Below are positions 45,560 to 56,072 of a DNA stretch of 64,000 bases, piece by piece. Each line of letters starts with the position of its first letter. The first letter of the stretch is position 1. The notes below the pieces were generated by a model. That model saw only the letters and a list, made by a program, of their open reading frames with translations. It did not search any database and was not told where the DNA came from. The stretch is from Thiorhodovibrio frisius (GTDB lineage Bacteria > Pseudomonadota > Gammaproteobacteria > Chromatiales > Chromatiaceae): assembly GCF_033954835.1 (NCBI RefSeq), contig NZ_CP121471.1:4024501-4088500 (forward strand). Direction: 5' to 3'. A program made the translations under genes and the position numbers.

Positions 45560-46037
45560 TCACCGGACGAAGATCGGACTGCCAGATGCGCTCGCCGAGG
45601 ATCGATGATCCGTCTCCTGTCCTGTTGCGCCCCGCGCTCAATAGGTGAAATGCGCAGTCAGTTCCAACGGGCGAAGATCTGATCGCAGGGCGGCGTGGGA
45701 CCGGCAGCGACCAAGTCTGAGCGAGATCGAAACGGAACAGATTGAGCGGGAGGGGGAATAAGCCAGGCGGGAGGATCGGTCACCGAAATAGCAGCAGGCG
45801 GTTCCGGCGCATATTACGCGAAAACCATGCAGGTGCAAAGGGAATCTTTCTGCCTTTGTCAACTCATTCAAACGCGTGACAGCAGTCAAATCTCCTATTG
45901 ACGCATCGGTCATATCAGGATGGCATGCTATCCCAGATGGCTTGCCAAAATCCCCGAGGTCGCAGAGAAGCTCTCCCGCGAATCCGGCCCTTTTTACCTA
46001 GATCTTCACCTACAATCCAATTGGAACACCATCCGTC
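45560..46037. other. Intergenic region between the RRM gene and pyk
   Basis: A divergent intergenic region of about 480 bases. A leftward TTGACA (45870s) could be part of an RRM promoter but has no good -10 at 17 bases. Short frames here, such as 45638-45913 leftward, have atypical composition and I do not accept them. I see no RNA gene or repeat. Confidence 0.4.
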
Positions 46038-47486
46038 ATGCAGTTTCGTTCTCACAAAACCAAAATCGTTGCCACCATCGGCCCCGCATCGGATCAGCCG
46101 GAGGTACTGTGCCAGATGCTCAAAGCCGGGATGAACATCGCCCGGCTTAATTTCTCTCATGGCGACCCCCAATCCCACGCCGAGCGCATTGCGCGCCTGC
46201 GCCAGGCCGCGCTAGAAACCGGCCAGCGGCTGGCCATCATGGGCGACCTGCCCGGTCCCAAGATGCGCATCGGCGACCTCGCCGAAGAGCCGGTTGAATT
46301 GGTGCGCGACAACCTCTTTACCCTGACCACCGAGGACATTCTCGGTAACGTCGAACGCGCCAGCGTGACCTTCAAGGACCTGCCTGCGGCGGTCAAGCCC
46401 GGCGACCGGCTGTTCTTGAACGACGGCTTCATTCTGCTGAAAGTGGTGGAGGTCAGCCCGACCGAAGTGGTCTGCAATGTGCGCGCAGGCGGTGAGTTGC
46501 GCTCGCGCAAAGGGCTCAACCTGCCCGGCATTGATCTTGGCATCAGCGCATTCACCGAGGAAGACCACGACTGGCTGCGCTTTGCCGCCGAGCAGGGCGT
46601 GGATGCCATCAGCCAATCCTTCGTCGCCAACGCCGAGGATATGCAAGCAGTGCGCGCAGCGGCGGCTGAACTCAACTACCAGCCCTTTCTCATCGCCAAG
46701 ATCGAACGCGCCGATGCCCTCGACAAACTGGAATCCATTCTGGAGGCCAGCGACGGCATCATGGTGGCACGCGGCGATCTGGGCGTGGAAATCCCCATCG
46801 AGAACATCGCCGTCGCCCAAAGGCGCATCACCGAGATCGCCAATATGCGCGGTAAACCGGTCATCACCGCCACCCAGATGCTTGAATCCATGGTGCTGTT
46901 CCGCCGCCCGACGCGCGCCGAGGCCACAGATGTAGCCAATGCCATCCTTGGCGGCACCGACTGCGTCATGCTCTCGGCCGAATCGGCCATGGGCCGCTTC
47001 CCGGTTGAATCCGTCGCCATGCTCGCAGGCATCGCCGCCGCCACCGAGCCCGAACGCGACAACCGCGCCCTAGCCGCAGCACTGGGCGCCTACGGCAGCG
47101 ACGGCAGCCTGCGCGCGGTGGATTTGATTGCGCGCAGCGTTTATCACACCGCCGAACGCAGCGCGCCCCAGGTCATCATCACCCCAACCCGCAACGGCAA
47201 CACCGCGCGCAACATCGCCCGCTTCCGTCTGCCGCATTGGATTGTCGCCTTCAGCCCCCTGCCCGCTACCGCCCAGGCGCTGGAATTCTCCTACGGTATC
47301 CAGCCGATTGATGTGCGCGAGGATCGCGCCGAGTGGGGCGAGTTCGTGCGCGCCTGGCTGCGCGACATGGGCATCCTCGATGGCCTGGTATTGCTGACCC
47401 AGGGCCCATCGGATGAGCATCCCTGCGGCAACCATCGCCTGGAGCTGATCGAACTCGACCGAGCTACCGCCCATGCCTGCCAGTAA
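46038..47486 (+). CDS. pyk: Pyruvate kinase
   Basis: A protein of 482 residues, normal length. TKIVATIGPASDQPE at the start, NIARLNFSHGD, the catalytic LIAKIERADAL, MVARGDLGVEIP with the metal ligand, and a C-terminal allosteric domain from about 355. It converts phosphoenolpyruvate and ADP to pyruvate and ATP. The stop codon overlaps the start of an alpha/beta hydrolase by 14 bases. Confidence 0.96.
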   Translation: MQFRSHKTKIVATIGPASDQPEVLCQMLKAGMNIARLNFSHGDPQSHAERIARLRQAALETGQRLAIMGDLPGPKMRIGDLAEEPVELVRDNLFTLTTEDILGNVERASVTFKDLPAAVKPGDRLFLNDGFILLKVVEVSPTEVVCNVRAGGELRSRKGLNLPGIDLGISAFTEEDHDWLRFAAEQGVDAISQSFVANAEDMQAVRAAAAELNYQPFLIAKIERADALDKLESILEASDGIMVARGDLGVEIPIENIAVAQRRITEIANMRGKPVITATQMLESMVLFRRPTRAEATDVANAILGGTDCVMLSAESAMGRFPVESVAMLAGIAAATEPERDNRALAAALGAYGSDGSLRAVDLIARSVYHTAERSAPQVIITPTRNGNTARNIARFRLPHWIVAFSPLPATAQALEFSYGIQPIDVREDRAEWGEFVRAWLRDMGILDGLVLLTQGPSDEHPCGNHRLELIELDRATAHACQ

Positions 47487-48354
47487 CGTCTTATCCTTCC
47501 GCAACGCCGATGGCCGGCGCATTGCCTGGCACGAGTTCGGTCAGCCCGACGGCCGCCCGGTGTTTTACTGCCACGGATTCCCCAGTTCCGGGCGCGAAGC
47601 CGCGCTGCTGCACCAGCCAGCAACAGCGCTCGGCCTGCGCCTGATCGCCCCGGATCGACCCGGCTACGGCGGCTCCGATGACCAGCCGGGCCTTGAACTG
47701 CGCGACTGGCCAACCGATCTTGCCGCACTGGCCGATCATCTGGGCATCGAACGCTTCGCCCTGCTCGGCCTCTCCGGCGGCGGTCCCTATGCCCTTGCCT
47801 GCGCCTGGCGACTGCCCGAACGGCTCAGCGCGCGCATCCTGGTCTGCCCACTCGGTCCGGTGTACCTGCAAGAGGTACTCGCCGCCATGCATCGACCGGC
47901 CCGCTCCAGCCTGGCCCTGGCCAAACGCTCGCCCTGGCTGGCCCAGCGGCTCTATGGCGGACCAACCCCCTGGCTGCTCGCGCGCTGGCCCGGGCTGGTT
48001 GAGCACGTGCGCACCCTGAACCTCCCGTCCAAGGATCTGACCGCATTGTCCGCGGGCGACAATCAAGCCATCTTGAACAGCACCATCGGCGATGCCATGG
48101 CCCGGGGCGCGCGCGGAGCCCGACGCGATCTGCATCTCTACACCCACGACTGGCGCATCCCTTGCGACGCCATCCATGCGCCCATCAGCATTTGGCACGG
48201 CGAGGCCGACGCCACTGTCCCTCCGGCTCACGCCCGCTGGTATCGCGACCATCTGTCCGGTGCCAATCTCACCACCCTCCCTGATCAGGGGCATTTCTCG
48301 CTGCCGATTCATTTTGGCGAGCGAATACTGCGTGGCCTGATCGCGGATGATTGA
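47473..48354 (+). CDS. Alpha/beta hydrolase
   Basis: A protein of 293 residues. The oxyanion-hole segment is FYCHGFPSSGREA, the nucleophile elbow GLSGGGPYALA has Ser in the GxSxG frame, the acid is probably in the WHGEADATVP loop, and the His is in DQGHFSLP. The fold fits epoxide-hydrolase/haloperoxidase-like enzymes. It has no signal peptide. It is translationally coupled to pyk. Substrate unknown. Confidence 0.88.
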   Translation: MPASNVLSFRNADGRRIAWHEFGQPDGRPVFYCHGFPSSGREAALLHQPATALGLRLIAPDRPGYGGSDDQPGLELRDWPTDLAALADHLGIERFALLGLSGGGPYALACAWRLPERLSARILVCPLGPVYLQEVLAAMHRPARSSLALAKRSPWLAQRLYGGPTPWLLARWPGLVEHVRTLNLPSKDLTALSAGDNQAILNSTIGDAMARGARGARRDLHLYTHDWRIPCDAIHAPISIWHGEADATVPPAHARWYRDHLSGANLTTLPDQGHFSLPIHFGERILRGLIADD

Positions 48355-48418
48355 TCGCCTGCACCCCTTGGGGTCAGAATGCGCCTGAATTGAACCCAAC
48401 TAACCCCGCCTGCCATGA

Positions 48419-49261
<843 letters not shown>

Positions 49262-49275
49262 GCGTCAGACATTAA

Positions 49276-50124
49276 TCAGGGCGTGCGCGCAACCGCCCAA
49301 ACATCGACACGCTCGGCGCCTGCCTGGCGCAGCACCCGCGCCAGCTCTCCAACCGTGGCGCCGGTGGTGACCACATCGTCGATAATGGCGACATGGCGCG
49401 CCATCAATGGCCGTCGCACGCGAAAGGCGTTGCGCACGTTGCTTTGGCGCTCTTCGCGCGCAAGCGTGAGCTGCGGCGGCGTCGCGACCACCCGCTCGAC
49501 CCCGCTGCGGTCTGCGTCAATCCCCAGCGCGCGGCCTGCGACCCGCGCTACTTCCAGCGACTGGTTGTAACCGCGCTGGCGCAGCCGTGAAGGATGCAGC
49601 GGAACCGGCACCAACAGGTCCGGCAATGATGCATCGGGTTGCCAGCGTGCCGCCTCAGCCAGGAGTTGACCGAACAGTCGCCCCAGGTGCAGCCGCTGGC
49701 GAAATTTAAAATCGCCAACCAGCCGAGCCACCGCACCCTGATAGCGAAAGAGCGCAATGCATCGATCATAGGCCGGCGGCTGGCGCTGACACTTTCCGCA
49801 GACAATGCCATCTGGCGTACCAGCCGGGAGCGGCAGCGCACAGCGCTCGCAACTTGGCGCAACATCCGGCAGGTCCGCCAGACACCCCAGGCACAGATCC
49901 AGCTCGCCAAAACCCGCAGCGCCACAGAGCACGCAAGTCGGCGGATAAGCGCTCTCAAACGCCAATCGCAGCAGTTGCCTGCTCAATCGCTGAGCCAGTC
50001 GCCGGGCCGCTGTCAACCGCCGAAGGCCATCATGGTTGACAGCCTCGGCAATGGCCTTAAGCTTGTCTGCTTTTGCCCCGAGGCGCGGCCCTTTCTCCGC
50101 ACCCTGCTCCGGGCGCCTATTCAC
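49276..50124 (-). CDS. comF: ComF family phosphoribosyltransferase-like protein
   Basis: A protein of 282 residues if the GTG at 50124 is used; the frame is open to 50184 but that would overlap bioB. The N-terminal zinc-finger cysteines are CVLC, DLCLGC, SCERC and VCGKC. The PRTase domain ends with the PRPP loop [17 protein letters not shown]. ComF proteins support natural transformation (single-stranded DNA uptake) in several bacteria. The start is uncertain. It diverges from bioB with almost no spacer, as in many Gammaproteobacteria. Confidence 0.88.
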   Translation of the reverse strand: MNRRPEQGAEKGPRLGAKADKLKAIAEAVNHDGLRRLTAARRLAQRLSRQLLRLAFESAYPPTCVLCGAAGFGELDLCLGCLADLPDVAPSCERCALPLPAGTPDGIVCGKCQRQPPAYDRCIALFRYQGAVARLVGDFKFRQRLHLGRLFGQLLAEAARWQPDASLPDLLVPVPLHPSRLRQRGYNQSLEVARVAGRALGIDADRSGVERVVATPPQLTLAREERQSNVRNAFRVRRPLMARHVAIIDDVVTTGATVGELARVLRQAGAERVDVWAVARTP

Positions 50125-50136
50125 GGAATTTCCACC

Positions 50137-51156
50137 ATGCCATTGGATCTCGCCCCAGATTCGCACCCGACAGACTTGCGCCATGACTGGTCGCAGCAGG
50201 ATGCCGAAGCCCTGCTGAGTCAGCCCTTAAATGATCTGCTGTTCGCCGCCCAGCAGGCCCATCGCCAGCATTTCGAGCCCAATCGGGTGCAGGTCAGCAC
50301 CCTGCTCAGCATCAAAACCGGTGCCTGCCCGGAGGACTGCGGCTACTGCTCCCAGAGCGCCAAACATGACACCGGGCTTGAGCGCGAGCGCCTGCTGTCG
50401 CTTGATGAGGTCACCGAGGCCGCGCGCGCGGCAAAGGCCACCGGCGCCACCCGCTTTTGCATGGGGGCAGCCTGGCGCAACCCAAGCGACAGCCATCTTG
50501 AGCAGGTCATGGCCATGATCGCGGCGGCGCATGATCTCGGGCTTGAAACCTGCGTCACCCTAGGCATGCTGACCCTCGCCCAGGCACAACGGCTGAAAGA
50601 CGTTGGGCTGGATTACTACAACCACAACCTGGACACCTCGCCCGAATTTTACGGGCAAGTAATCAGCACCCGCACCTATCAGGAACGGCTCGACACCCTG
50701 GAGCATATCCGCGCCGTCGGTCTCAAGACCTGTAGCGGCGGTATTCTCGGCATGGGCGAAGCGCGCGCTGATCGTGCCGGGCTACTGTGCCAGCTTGCCA
50801 ATCTGCCGGCGCATCCGGAATCCGTGCCCATCAACCTGCTGGTCAAGGTCGAGGGCACGCCACTAGCAGACGCGCCCGCGCTGGACCCCTTTGAATTCGT
50901 CCGCACCGTTGCAGCCGCACGAATCATGATGCCGGCCTCCTATGTGCGACTATCCGCCGGACGTGCGACCATGAGCGACGAACTCCAGGCTCTGTGCTAC
51001 CTGGCTGGCGCCAACTCCATCTTCTATGGCGAGCGCCTGCTGACAACCGAGAACACCGGCGCCAACCGCGATCTCGCCCTCTTTGAGCGCCTGGGCCTTG
51101 CGTTTGAAGCCATGCCGCACGAGGGGCGCAACGAGCCCGGCGGCTGCTTTAAATGA
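50137..51156 (+). CDS. bioB: Biotin synthase
   Basis: A protein of 339 residues from the ATG at 50137. The radical-SAM motif is [17 protein letters not shown] (CxxxCxxC), followed by [12 protein letters not shown] and [13 protein letters not shown]. It inserts sulfur into dethiobiotin. It is the first gene of bioBFHCD and overlaps bioF by four bases (ATGA). Confidence 0.97.
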   Translation: MPLDLAPDSHPTDLRHDWSQQDAEALLSQPLNDLLFAAQQAHRQHFEPNRVQVSTLLSIKTGACPEDCGYCSQSAKHDTGLERERLLSLDEVTEAARAAKATGATRFCMGAAWRNPSDSHLEQVMAMIAAAHDLGLETCVTLGMLTLAQAQRLKDVGLDYYNHNLDTSPEFYGQVISTRTYQERLDTLEHIRAVGLKTCSGGILGMGEARADRAGLLCQLANLPAHPESVPINLLVKVEGTPLADAPALDPFEFVRTVAAARIMMPASYVRLSAGRATMSDELQALCYLAGANSIFYGERLLTTENTGANRDLALFERLGLAFEAMPHEGRNEPGGCFK

Positions 51157-52595
51157 CTGCCGCAATCCCTGCCGACCCGGAGCCCTCCCATCGGGCTCGC
51201 GCGCTCGGCTCGCAACTTGCGGAACTCGCCGACCGCCAACTCTATCGGCGCCGACGGCTGTGCGAAAGCCCCCAGGCTCCGCTGATGGAGGTCGAGGGGC
51301 GCACTCTGCTGACCTTTTGCAGCAACGACTACCTCGGCCTGGCCGCCGATGCGCGGGTGATCGAAACCTTTACCCGCGCCGCTGGCGAGTTCGGCGTCGG
51401 CAGCGGCGCATCCCATCTGATCAATGGCCATAGCCGCTACCATCACCAGCTTGAGGAAGCCCTGGCCGACTTCACCCAAAGACCGCGGGCGCTGCTCTTT
51501 TCCACAGGCTATATGGCCAACCTTGGGGTGATCAGCGCACTGGCAGGGCGCGGCGAGCAGATTCTGTGCGACCGGCTCAATCATGCCTCGCTGATCGACG
51601 GCGCGCGCTTGAGTGGCGCGCGTCCACGCCGCTATCGCCATGCGGACCCGGCCGATCTCCAGCGCCTGCTAGCCAGCGCCCGGAGTGACAAAGCCACGGC
51701 CATGATAATAAGCGACGGCGTCTTTAGCATGGACGGCGACCTGGCGCCCGTGCCCGAGCTGGCCCGAGCGGCAAAACAGGCAGATGCCTGGCTGCTGATC
51801 GATGACGCCCATGGTCTGGGTGTGATCGGAGCGGATGGGCGCGGCACCCTGGCAGAAATCGAGGCGCAGGCCACATCCGCGCGGGATGCGAACGATACCA
51901 ATCGCAAACTGGTTGTCGGTTTTGGGTCGGGTGACGGCCACGGGGGTCTCGGCGGCAGGACGCCGCCGGGAAGCCTAGAGGGAGGTATTCACGGCGTCCC
52001 CCGTGGCCGTCACCCGGCCCAGAACGAGCCGAAATCTCAAAGGGGTTCGGTATATACGCTTGGCGAGCAGCAAGTCCCCATTCTGGTTGGCACCCTGGGC
52101 AAAGCCTTCGGCACCTTCGGGGCCTTTGTCGCCGGCAGCGACGCACTGATTGAAACCCTGATTCAGCGCGCGCGCAGCTACATCTACACCACCGCCCTGC
52201 CGCCTGCGGTCGCGGCAGCCAGCTTAACATCACTTGAGCTGATGCAGGCCGAGCCCTGGCGTCGGGACCATCTCGGCCAACTGGTGCGTTACTTCCGTCA
52301 GGGCGCTGCCGAGCTTGGCCTGCCGCTGATGCCTTCGATCACGCCCATTCAGCCGCTGTTGGCAGGTTCCTCCGCGCGCGCGCTCGACTGGAGCCGCCGG
52401 CTTGAGGCGCGGGGGTTGCTGGTGCCCGCCATTCGACCGCCGACCGTCCCGCAAGGCCACGCCCGGCTGCGCATCAGTTTCTCGGCCAGCCACCGGATTG
52501 AGGATATCGACCGGCTACTTGAAGCACTGGCAGCACTACCGACAACCGATCACCCAAGCACTGATCACCCCAAGCAGGGAGCACCAGCCACATGA
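51153..52595 (+). CDS. bioF: 8-amino-7-oxononanoate synthase with in-frame repeat insertion
   Basis: A protein of 480 residues, about 90 longer than usual BioF. Normal features: [43 protein letters not shown], and the PLP-lysine segment [15 protein letters not shown] with Lys317. Residues about 248-301 are translated from copy D of the palindromic element, rich in Gly/Arg/Pro, placed in a loop between the DAHG strand and the strand leading to the lysine. The frame stays open through it. The rest of the extra length is terminal tail. BioF makes 8-amino-7-oxononanoate from pimeloyl-ACP and alanine. Whether the enzyme still works is unknown, though the downstream bio genes are intact. Confidence 0.93.
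   Translation: MTAAIPADPEPSHRARALGSQLAELADRQLYRRRRLCESPQAPLMEVEGRTLLTFCSNDYLGLAADARVIETFTRAAGEFGVGSGASHLINGHSRYHHQLEEALADFTQRPRALLFSTGYMANLGVISALAGRGEQILCDRLNHASLIDGARLSGARPRRYRHADPADLQRLLASARSDKATAMIISDGVFSMDGDLAPVPELARAAKQADAWLLIDDAHGLGVIGADGRGTLAEIEAQATSARDANDTNRKLVVGFGSGDGHGGLGGRTPPGSLEGGIHGVPRGRHPAQNEPKSQRGSVYTLGEQQVPILVGTLGKAFGTFGAFVAGSDALIETLIQRARSYIYTTALPPAVAAASLTSLELMQAEPWRRDHLGQLVRYFRQGAAELGLPLMPSITPIQPLLAGSSARALDWSRRLEARGLLVPAIRPPTVPQGHARLRISFSASHRIEDIDRLLEALAALPTTDHPSTDHPKQGAPAT
51895..52054 (-). repeat. Palindromic dispersed element, copy D, inside bioF
   Basis: Same orientation as copy C. Begins ATACCAATCGCAAACTGGTT and ends GGGGTTCGGTATA. The arms GTGACGGCCACGGGGG (51931-51946) and CCCCCGTGGCCGTCAC (51999-52014) are a perfect 16-bp inverted repeat. 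It is wholly inside the bioF reading frame with no stop codon. Confidence 0.92.
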
Positions 52596-53344
52596 GCCCT
52601 GACCCGCTCGTTTTATTGCATGGCTGGGGCATGAACCCGGCCATCTGGTCCAGCTTACCAGACAGCCTGGCCGCCGGGCGCGAGCGCTGTGCGCTCGCCC
52701 TGCCCGGCCATGCCGGTGCTCCCTGGCAACCCGACTGGACCAGGCTGCCCGATTGGGCCGATGCCTGTCTTGCGCAGGCGCCCGAGCAGGCGATCTGGCT
52801 TGGCTGGTCACTTGGCGGTCTGGTTGCGCTCCAGGCCGCACGCCAAGCATCCAAGCGGGTCAAGGCATTGATTCTAATTAGCAGCACGCCGCGTTTCACC
52901 CGGGCCGTTGACTGGCAAGTCGCCATGCCGGAGGAGACGCTGGCACAGTTTCACAGCACCCTGCTCGAGGATACGAACGCTACGCTTCAGCGCTTTCTCA
53001 CTTTGCAGGTGCGCGGCAGCGATGAGGCGCCAAAATTGCTCAAGCAGCTCCGCCTGGCGCTCAAAACCGCGCCCGTCGCCCAGCCCGAGGCGCTGGGCAT
53101 CGGGCTAGACTTGCTGCGAGATGAAGACCTCCGCGGCCCGCTGCCAGACATCCGCCAACCCACGCTCTGGTTGTTTGGCGAGCGCGACACCCTGGTGCCA
53201 GCCGCCGTGGCCAAGCGCATCACCATCCTGCATCCGCAGGCGCAGGTCGAGTGCCTGCAAGGCGCCGGGCATGCGCCCTTTCTGTCGCATGCCCAGGCCG
53301 TGAGTGAGCTGATCCATGGTTTTCTTTCCGAGGTGGTCAGTTGA
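52592..53344 (+). CDS. bioH: Pimeloyl-ACP methyl ester esterase
   Basis: A protein of 250 residues. It has LLHGWGMNPAIW, the nucleophile elbow GWSLGGLVAL, FGERDTLVP with the acid, and GAGHAPFLSH with the His. It frees pimeloyl-ACP from its methyl ester after the BioC-dependent chain elongation. Its start overlaps the bioF stop by four bases, and its stop overlaps bioC. Confidence 0.95.
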   Translation: MSPDPLVLLHGWGMNPAIWSSLPDSLAAGRERCALALPGHAGAPWQPDWTRLPDWADACLAQAPEQAIWLGWSLGGLVALQAARQASKRVKALILISSTPRFTRAVDWQVAMPEETLAQFHSTLLEDTNATLQRFLTLQVRGSDEAPKLLKQLRLALKTAPVAQPEALGIGLDLLRDEDLRGPLPDIRQPTLWLFGERDTLVPAAVAKRITILHPQAQVECLQGAGHAPFLSHAQAVSELIHGFLSEVVS

Positions 53345-54255
53345 GCGTGCCACCCAGCCAACAGCAGACGAAGATGTCAACCGGCGCCATCGATAAGAGC
53401 GCCGCGCGCCGCTCCTTTGAACGCGCGGCAAGCAGCTATGACGCCGCCGCCCTGTTACAGCGAGAAGTCGGCGCGCGTCTGCTCGAGCGCCTGGACTATG
53501 TGCGTCTACAACCCGCCACTGTGTTGGATCTCGGCTGCGGCACCGGCCTGGCACTCAATGACTTGTGCCGACGCTATCGCAACGCCCGCGTCATCGGCCT
53601 GGATTTTGCCACCGGCATGCTCACGCGCGCCCGACGCTGCGGCCACTGGCGCAACCGCCCGCGCGCCCTGTGCGCCGACATCGACCGGCTGCCGTTGGCG
53701 GACAACTCCGTCGATTTGGTGTTCTCCAACGCGACCCTGCAATGGTCGAACGACCTCAGCGCCTGCTTCAGCGAGCTTTACCGCGTCCTGCGGCCAAAGG
53801 GGCTGCTGATGTTCACCACCTTCGGCCCGGACACCCTGATCGAACTGCGCCGCGCCTGGGCCGAGGCCGACGGCGGCGAGCATGTCGTCCCTTTCATGGA
53901 CATGCACGACATCGGCGACATGCTAGTGCGCACGCGCTTTGCCGACCCCGTGATGGACTGCGAACGTCTGACCCTGACCTATTCAGAGGTCACCGACCTG
54001 ATGGCCGACATGAAATCTCTCGGCACCCAAAACCGCTTACACAGCCGCCAGCGCGGACTGACCGGCCGCGAGCGACTGCGCCGCATGACCGCCGCCTACG
54101 AGCGGCAACGCCAGGATGGTCGCCTACCCTCGACCTGGGAGGTGATCTACGGACAGGCATGGATGGCAGCAGAGAAAGTGCCCGCGCAGCAGCTGACCGA
54201 CCAGGGCGTCGCCATCCCAGTCAGCGCCATTGGGCGCCGCCCCATGTCTGGATAA
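53341..54255 (+). CDS. bioC: Malonyl-ACP O-methyltransferase
   Basis: A protein of 304 residues from a TTG that overlaps the bioH stop (TTGA) and has GAGG seven bases upstream; an ATG at 53374 is the alternative. Features: RRSFERAASSYDAAALLQ, the SAM motif VLDLGCGTGLAL, LPLADNSVDLVFSN and LMFTTFGPDTLIELR. It methylates malonyl-ACP to disguise it for pimelate synthesis by the fatty-acid machinery. Fourth gene of the operon. Confidence 0.94.
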   Translation: MSVPPSQQQTKMSTGAIDKSAARRSFERAASSYDAAALLQREVGARLLERLDYVRLQPATVLDLGCGTGLALNDLCRRYRNARVIGLDFATGMLTRARRCGHWRNRPRALCADIDRLPLADNSVDLVFSNATLQWSNDLSACFSELYRVLRPKGLLMFTTFGPDTLIELRRAWAEADGGEHVVPFMDMHDIGDMLVRTRFADPVMDCERLTLTYSEVTDLMADMKSLGTQNRLHSRQRGLTGRERLRRMTAAYERQRQDGRLPSTWEVIYGQAWMAAEKVPAQQLTDQGVAIPVSAIGRRPMSG

Positions 54256-54262
54256 CAGCTCG

Positions 54263-54979
54263 ATGAGCAGAGGCCTTTTCATCACCGGCACAGACACCGG
54301 CGCGGGCAAGACCCTGGTCGCCGCTGGTCTGCTGCGCGCCCTGCAAGCCCAGGGCGCCAGCGCGCTTGGCATGAAGCCGATCGCCTCGGGCTGCCAACAG
54401 ACCCGAGAGGGCCTGCGCAACGCCGATGCCCTCGCTCTGCTGGCCGCCAGCTCCCAGCCCCTGCCCTACAACCGGGTCAATCCCATCGCGTACGCGCCAC
54501 CCATCGCGCCGCACCTTGCGGCGGAATCCAGCGGACAGCGGATCGATCCCGACCGCATCCTGTCCGCTTACCGCTGGCTCGGCACCCAGGCCGACTGGGT
54601 GGTGGTGGAAGGCGTCGGCGGCTGGCATGTCCCGCTCAGCGAACAGCTGATGGTGCGCGATCTGCCCGCGCTGCTTGGCGACCCCGAGCCCCTGCCCGTG
54701 GTGCTGGCGGTTGGTCTGCGGCTCGGTTGTATCAATCACGCTCTGCTAACCGCCGCCGCCATCGCTGCCGACGGCTGCCACCTGGCTGCTTGGGTCGCCA
54801 CCCAGACCGACCCCGAGATGCTAGCCGTCGAAGCCAATATCGCCGCGCTAAGATCCCGCTTATCGGCTCCCTGCCTTGGATGCATCCCTAATCTGCCAAA
54901 CCCCACACCCGAGGCCGTCGCGAGCCATTTGGATTGCGCTCCACTGCAAGCGGGATCGGCACCGAGCCAATGCGGGTAA
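54263..54979 (+). CDS. bioD: Dethiobiotin synthetase
   Basis: A protein of 238 residues from the ATG at 54263, seven bases after bioC; the frame extends upstream into bioC. It has the P-loop FITGTDTGAGKT, GMKPIASGC, NPIAYAPPIAPHLAA and VVEGVGGWHVPL. It closes the ureido ring of biotin using CO2 and ATP. It ends the bioBFHCD operon; bioA is not in the window. Confidence 0.95.
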   Translation: MSRGLFITGTDTGAGKTLVAAGLLRALQAQGASALGMKPIASGCQQTREGLRNADALALLAASSQPLPYNRVNPIAYAPPIAPHLAAESSGQRIDPDRILSAYRWLGTQADWVVVEGVGGWHVPLSEQLMVRDLPALLGDPEPLPVVLAVGLRLGCINHALLTAAAIAADGCHLAAWVATQTDPEMLAVEANIAALRSRLSAPCLGCIPNLPNPTPEAVASHLDCAPLQAGSAPSQCG

Positions 54980-55067
54980 TGGCGCAACCCCCCAAGCAGT
55001 GCGCCATGCCAGGACCCGGGGGTTGCATCAGCTGCTGATTGTTGCTGAAGGTTCTGGCGACCTTGGC

Positions 55068-55856
55068 TCAAAGGGCAGCAATCCCCAAAGTCTGGTGGAT
55101 CGTCTGCACCACGCTTGAATGCAGGCCGGTCTTTTCGGCAAACTGGCGCAGATAGTCGCGCTCCTCATCGGTATCGACCTCGACCGCAAGCAAGGAGGCA
55201 GCATAGACCTCGGCGGCAACCTCCTGATTCGGGATCTCCGCCACGAAGGCGTCCAGATTGAGCGGTTTGCTCAGCTCCGTCATCAGCCATGCCTGCTCAT
55301 CCGAGCCCACGCCCGATTGCTGAGCCTTACCAAGAATGCGCTGGATCTCGTCGCCGCTCACCTCCCCGTCCGATTTGGCGATATTCATCATGCCCTTGAT
55401 GATCAACTGGGTTTTTTGTTCAACCACCTGCTCCTCGGCAGCAGTTTGCGGCGGCTGCAAACCCAGAGGCAGATTGCCACCGCTGAAAGGCGCTTGCGCA
55501 TCACCGCCCTGATTGGCATTCATCAGGGCCTTGTAGGCAACGCCTGCGATCATCGCCAGCGCCCCGCCCGACAAAGCGCCTTTGACAGAATCCCCGCCGC
55601 CTCCAAACAAAGACCCCAGCACGGCACCAACACCGCCGGCCTGAAGCGGATTATTCGAGGCCCCCGCCAGCGAATTCTTGGCTGCGCCAAGAAGGCTGCC
55701 GAGCATTCCACCCTGACTCGCACCCGCCGCGCCACCTCCACTCAGCTGCCCAAAGCTGGATTGCAAGTCCTGCAGCGCATTGCCCATGCGTTGCTGGCCC
55801 GATGGGCCAAGGTTGTTTTGAATGACAGATCCTAACAGATCAGCAAAATTCGCCAT
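55068..55856 (-). CDS. DUF533/TerB-like protein
   Basis: A protein of 262 residues. The N-terminal half is Gly/Ala/Ser-rich with a hydrophobic Gly stretch (residues 70-110, VGAVLGSLFGGGG and GALAMIAGVAYKAL) that may associate with membrane. The C-terminal half (about 140-258) is helical and TerB-like: IIKGMMNIAKSDGEVSGDEI, LDAFVAEIPNQEVAAEVY and VDTDEERDYLRQFAEKTGL. This arrangement matches YebE/DUF533 proteins of the envelope-stress regulons of enteric bacteria. Function is unknown. Monocistronic, convergent with bioD. Confidence 0.85.
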   Translation of the reverse strand: MANFADLLGSVIQNNLGPSGQQRMGNALQDLQSSFGQLSGGGAAGASQGGMLGSLLGAAKNSLAGASNNPLQAGGVGAVLGSLFGGGGDSVKGALSGGALAMIAGVAYKALMNANQGGDAQAPFSGGNLPLGLQPPQTAAEEQVVEQKTQLIIKGMMNIAKSDGEVSGDEIQRILGKAQQSGVGSDEQAWLMTELSKPLNLDAFVAEIPNQEVAAEVYAASLLAVEVDTDEERDYLRQFAEKTGLHSSVVQTIHQTLGIAAL

Positions 55857-56072
55857 GTTGGCAGCCTCCGTCGATTAAGTGATGAGAAGTCTCGATTTTC
55901 CAGGCAACAGGCTTATGCAGGTTTCTCATGATCAGGGCCTTGGTGAAATCAAAGAATGGCGATGATAACGACCAGTGCGACCCGAAGCGGGTCTTTCAGG
56001 ATACCAGTCTTTGGGCACGCCCAATCGACCTGGGTTGCCTGCCAACAAGCCGAACCTTCATGCCCGTTGGGT

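Noticed and set aside
45638-45913. Leftward frame of 91 codons between the RRM gene and pyk
   Set aside because: Ser/Arg/Cys-rich composition unlike neighbours, no ribosome site, no recognisable motif.
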